NCBI GenBank assembly: GCA_005046945.1
Contig: SUSS01000008.1
Location: 1-64,000 of the forward strand
Length of the DNA stretch: 64,000 nucleotides
Direction: 5' to 3'
Source: Tissierella creatinini
GTDB taxonomy: Bacteria; Bacillota; Clostridia; Tissierellales; Tissierellaceae
Below, piece after piece: positions 61,246 through 64,000 of this stretch. Under the pieces are notes generated by a model that searched no databases, was not told where the DNA came from, and was given only the letters and a program-made list of their open reading frames with translations. The stretch's first letter is position 1. Each line of letters starts with the position of its first letter. A program made the translations under genes and the position numbers.

Positions 61246-61614
61246 TTAATCTTCATTATGCTTAAAATTCCTACCACGCCTCTTTCTATTACAGCCTGGG
61301 CCACATCCATTTCCTAGTCCATCACAAAGGCGGTACTCACCACCTTCAATTAATAACACCTTACCATTTACCAACGATTCCGCCAGTTTTTTTCTAGCCT
61401 CATTGTAAATACCTTGTACTGTACTACGGGCGATATTCATCTGCTTACCACATTCTTCTTGTGTAAATCCCTCTAAATCAATAAGCCTAATGGTTTCATA
61501 CTCATCTACCGTCATATTCACATAATTTCTTGCACCCATAGGTGAATCGAGAGGTCCAAACTTACTATTTTCAGGCAAAGAACATACTTTTCTCCACTTC
61601 ACTGGTCTTACCAT
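61246..61614 (-). CDS. DUF134 family DNA-binding protein
   Basis: 122 residues. N-terminal [14 protein letters not shown] and [56 protein letters not shown], a sigma-70 region-4-like helix-turn-helix; C-terminal basic Cys tail [16 protein letters not shown] likely binds a metal or Fe-S cluster. Likely the metal-responsive regulator of this cluster. SD GAGGTGAT before ATG 61614. Confidence 0.9.
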   Translation of the reverse strand: MVRPVKWRKVCSLPENSKFGPLDSPMGARNYVNMTVDEYETIRLIDLEGFTQEECGKQMNIARSTVQGIYNEARKKLAESLVNGKVLLIEGGEYRLCDGLGNGCGPGCNRKRRGRNFKHNED

Positions 61615-61639
61615 ATTCTTATCACCTCATTTCTAAACA

Positions 61640-61675
61640 GAAATAACCAGAGCGTCCTCCGGTTATTTCTGCTCC
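61640..61675 (-). promoter_or_regulatory. hairpin between DUF5320 and DUF134 genes
   Basis: AGAAATAACCGGAG-GACG-CTCTGGTTATTTCT, 14-bp stem immediately after the DUF5320 stop, without a U-run. Possible partial attenuator or mRNA processing site inside the operon. Confidence 0.5.
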
Positions 61676-61918
61676 TTATTGTAGGCTATCCAATTCCTTA
61701 TTAAGAGCCTCAAGTCTAGATTGTAATATTTCCTTTTCCTCCTGAAGCAATTCTTTTTCATTTCTTTGAGGTATATCATTAGCTATATAAGCTCTACCAA
61801 ATCCAAGTCCTAGTCCTAGTCCTAGTCCACGTCCTAATCCACGTCTACAAGCAAGTCCTAGGCCTCTTCCAGTTATTGGTCCAAGACCCATTGGACCAGT
61901 TCCATCTCTTCTAGGCAT
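61676..61918 (-). CDS. DUF5320 family small protein
   Basis: 80 residues from ATG 61918 (AAGGAGGTGA upstream); MPRRDGTGPMGLGPITGRG is the family signature, followed by Gly/Leu/Arg repeats (GLGRGLGLGLGLGFGR) and a C-terminal coiled coil (EKELLQEEKEILQSRLEALNKEL). Function unknown, nearly always next to NifX-like and MinD-like genes. First gene of the cluster. Confidence 0.88.
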   Translation of the reverse strand: MPRRDGTGPMGLGPITGRGLGLACRRGLGRGLGLGLGLGFGRAYIANDIPQRNEKELLQEEKEILQSRLEALNKELDSLQ

Positions 61919-61965
61919 ATCATTCACCTCCTTATGGTTTATGGCATATACCACTTACACTTATA

Positions 61966-61993
61966 ATTATACTCTATTTTCGGTATATGTCAA
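61966..61993 (-). promoter_or_regulatory. promoter of the DUF5320-NifX-MinD-Mrp cluster
   Basis: -35 TTGACA (61988-61993), 16 bp, -10 TATAAT (61966-61971) on the minus strand. Direct repeats GGTATAT (61982-61987 region and about 61944-61950, inverted) flank it and may be operator halves. Confidence 0.75.
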
Positions 61994-62021
61994 TAACTCT
62001 TTTAAAAAAATCACCAACTAA

Positions 62022-62064
62022 GAAAAAACTCCTAGCTACTGGTATATATTTCAGTAGCTAGGAG
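62022..62064 (-). terminator. terminator of the Zn/Cd ATPase gene
   Basis: CTCCTAGCTACTG / CAGTAGCTAGGAG perfect 13-bp stem followed by TTTTTTCT on the minus strand. Confidence 0.9.
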
Positions 62065-62085
62065 CCCCTTCTCTAAAACTTCTTC

Positions 62086-64000
62086 TTATTTCATTGCCCT
62101 AGTTGCGTTCAATATGGCTATGACTGCTACACCTACATCTGCGAATACTGCTTCCCACATAGTTACTATTCCAAAGGCCCCCATTATTAGGAAGATACCT
62201 TTAACTCCAAGGGCGAAGAATATATTTTGCCATACTATGGTTTTAGTCTTTTTAGCAATTTTTATGGCTGTGGCTATTTTAGATGGTTCATCCATCATAA
62301 TTACCACATCTGCTGCTTCTATTGCTGCATCCGACCCAAGTCCTCCCATAGCAACTCCAATATCTGCCCTAGCTAATACTGGAGCATCATTGATTCCGTC
62401 TCCTACGTAGATAATCTTGCCCTTAGGTGATTTTCTAGCTTCAATCATCTCCAGCTTCTCGACCTTCTCATGCGGTAGGAGTTCGGAATATACTTCATCT
62501 AAGCCTAGTTCATAAGCTATTTTTTCACCTGCTAACTTAGTATCTCCAGTAAGCATGATAGTCTTTTTAATGCCTAAAGCCTTAAGCTCTTTAACGGCAT
62601 CCTTAGAATCCCTCTTTATTTCATCTGAAATCACCAGATAACCTGCATATTCCTTGTCTAAGGCTAAATGAATTATAGTTCCTATTGATTCCACACCTTT
62701 ATATTCAATCTTCTCTCCATCCATCAGCTTAGGATTTCCGGCTAAGATTTCACTTCCATTAATTACTGCCTTGATTCCGTTTCCTGCAATCTCCTCATAT
62801 TTATCCACTAAAGACTTATCTACAGCCTTATTGTAGGCTTTCAAGATAGAAACTGCAATTGGATGGTTGGAGTAGCTTTCGGCATAGGCTGCCATCTCCA
62901 AAAGCTCATCTGATTCAAATCCCACTGAAGGATTGATCTCAGTTACTTGAAATACTCCTTTAGTCAAGGTTCCTGTTTTATCAAATACTACTGCCTCTAC
63001 ATGGTTTAAAGCCTCTAGATAGTTACTACCCTTAATTAGGATTCCCTTATTAGATGCTCCGCCTATACCTCCAAAGAATCCTAGAGGTATTGAAATTACA
63101 AGAGCACACGGACAAGATATTACTAAGAATATCAAGGCCCTATATAGCCATTCTGAGAAAGCTTGCCCCATTATAAGAGGCGGAATTACAGCTATGGCAA
63201 GAGCTCCAAATACAACAGCCGGTGTATAATATCTGGCAAATTTAGTTATAAAGTTCTCAGTAGGAGCCTTCTTGCTGCTAGCATTCTGAACTAAATCCAA
63301 TATCTTTGATACAGTTGATTCTCCAAAGGCTTTGGAAACTTGGATTGATAAAATCCCATTGATATTGATAAAACCACTAAGGGCCTCATCTCCTATCTCT
63401 AAATCCCTTGGCATGGATTCACCTGTTAAATGTGAAGTATCAACGCTGGAATTTCCTTCAATTACTTTACCATCAAGAGGAATCTTTTCCCCTGGCTTAA
63501 CTACTATTATATCCCCAATTTTTACTTCTTCAGGCGAAACAACTTTTATCCGGTCCCCATATTTTAGGTTAGCATAGTCAGGTCTTATATCCATTAAGTC
63601 TGAAATGGACTTTCTTGAGCGGTGAACTGCAACGTCTTGGAAGAGCTCTCCTACTTGGTAGAAAAGCATTACCCCTACTCCTTCTGCATATTCACCGATG
63701 ATGAAAGCACCAATGGTTGCTATGCCCATTAGGAAGTTTTCATCGAAGACTTGGCCTCTTCTTATATTGTTCACAGCTCTTAACAAGACTTCCGAGCCCA
63801 CAATTACAAAGGCCGCAAGGAAAATCATAAGCTCCAACATCGGACTAAGGTCTAATACAAACCCTAATACCATAATTGCACCAGCAATTAAAATCTTAAA
63901 TAATTCCTTTTTGAATTCAGACTTAATAGAATCATCACCATGATTATGCCCATGACTATGCCCATGATTATGGCTACTGTGATCATGGCCATTACTATGC
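62086..64000 (-). CDS. heavy-metal (Zn/Cd/Co) P1B-ATPase, 5' end outside the window
   Basis: Open to the window edge; 637 C-terminal residues visible. The first visible part is a His-rich stretch (about 20 residues with HSHGHNHG-type repeats), then membrane helices (GVGVMLFYQVGE), TGES, metal site SCPCALVISIPLG, DKTGTLTKG, SNHPIA, MLTGDTK and [18 protein letters not shown] is the P1B-2 (Zn/Cd) form, unlike the copper CPCALG in CopA, so it should export Zn or Cd. The His-rich segment is the cytosolic metal-binding tail. An initiator at 63873 would drop it; the real start is upstream of the window. Confidence 0.92.
   Translation of the reverse strand, partial: HSNGHDHSSHNHGHSHGHNHGDDSIKSEFKKELFKILIAGAIMVLGFVLDLSPMLELMIFLAAFVIVGSEVLLRAVNNIRRGQVFDENFLMGIATIGAFIIGEYAEGVGVMLFYQVGELFQDVAVHRSRKSISDLMDIRPDYANLKYGDRIKVVSPEEVKIGDIIVVKPGEKIPLDGKVIEGNSSVDTSHLTGESMPRDLEIGDEALSGFININGILSIQVSKAFGESTVSKILDLVQNASSKKAPTENFITKFARYYTPAVVFGALAIAVIPPLIMGQAFSEWLYRALIFLVISCPCALVISIPLGFFGGIGGASNKGILIKGSNYLEALNHVEAVVFDKTGTLTKGVFQVTEINPSVGFESDELLEMAAYAESYSNHPIAVSILKAYNKAVDKSLVDKYEEIAGNGIKAVINGSEILAGNPKLMDGEKIEYKGVESIGTIIHLALDKEYAGYLVISDEIKRDSKDAVKELKALGIKKTIMLTGDTKLAGEKIAYELGLDEVYSELLPHEKVEKLEMIEARKSPKGKIIYVGDGINDAPVLARADIGVAMGGLGSDAAIEAADVVIMMDEPSKIATAIKIAKKTKTIVWQNIFFALGVKGIFLIMGAFGIVTMWEAVFADVGVAVIAILNATRAMK

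Overview
The window reads as one chromosomal segment of a low-GC, anaerobic, amino-acid-fermenting Firmicute of the Clostridia/Tissierellia type. The signs are strong Shine-Dalgarno sites (AGGAGG), AT-rich intergenic DNA with TTGACA-N17-TATAAT promoters, U-run terminators, CsoR/T-box/L-box regulation, meso-DAP lysine synthesis through the dehydrogenase branch, and two genes best read through in-frame UGA codons as selenoproteins. I cannot name the species. No rRNA, tRNA, CRISPR array or complete mobile element was seen.

Layout: 0-8 kb holds a cell-wall glucosaminidase and a MarR-controlled ABC exporter whose permease carries an enormous Leu/Gly heptad insert. 8-15 kb holds lipA, a CBS-DRTGG pyrophosphatase, a copper operon (csoR, copA, copZ and a 50-residue LDCC protein that conventional ORF calling misses) and tcdA. 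In copA the first Cys of the second metal-binding CxxC is UGA, followed at the right distance by a hairpin with a GGAG loop. 15-20 kb holds a lipoprotein, a long glutamine synthetase, a cold-shock protein, an MFS carrier and a GDPD protein. 20-31 kb is purine/one-carbon metabolism: fhs, then purE-M-N-H-D behind a ykkC-type (PRPP-like) riboswitch with a terminator, a DUF5058 membrane pair, and guaA. 31-34 kb has an integrase fragment, decayed sequence and a T-box-controlled DAHP synthase.

34-46 kb contains a DUF5714 Cys-Sec selenoprotein overlapping recQ, lipB, a small membrane protein, a soluble PAS kinase with a single-domain response regulator, a Balon-like (baeRF3) release-factor homologue, a HAD protein, DegV and a flotillin. 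46-50 kb is the lysine operon dapA-dapB-ddh-lysC behind a lysine riboswitch. 50-57 kb has a DUF5052 lipoprotein, YitT, a two-component system, a PHP protein and a stand-alone FMN glutamate-synthase-like protein. 57-62 kb is a compact eight-gene cluster (DUF5320, DUF134 regulator, two NifX-like proteins, two ferredoxin-MinD fusions, an MBL hydrolase, an Mrp ATPase) whose job is not known and which looks like a metal/Fe-S cofactor handling system. The window ends inside a His-rich Zn/Cd P-type ATPase.

Most promising for follow-up: the selenocysteine CopA, the DUF5714 selenoprotein, and the NifX/MinD/Mrp cluster.
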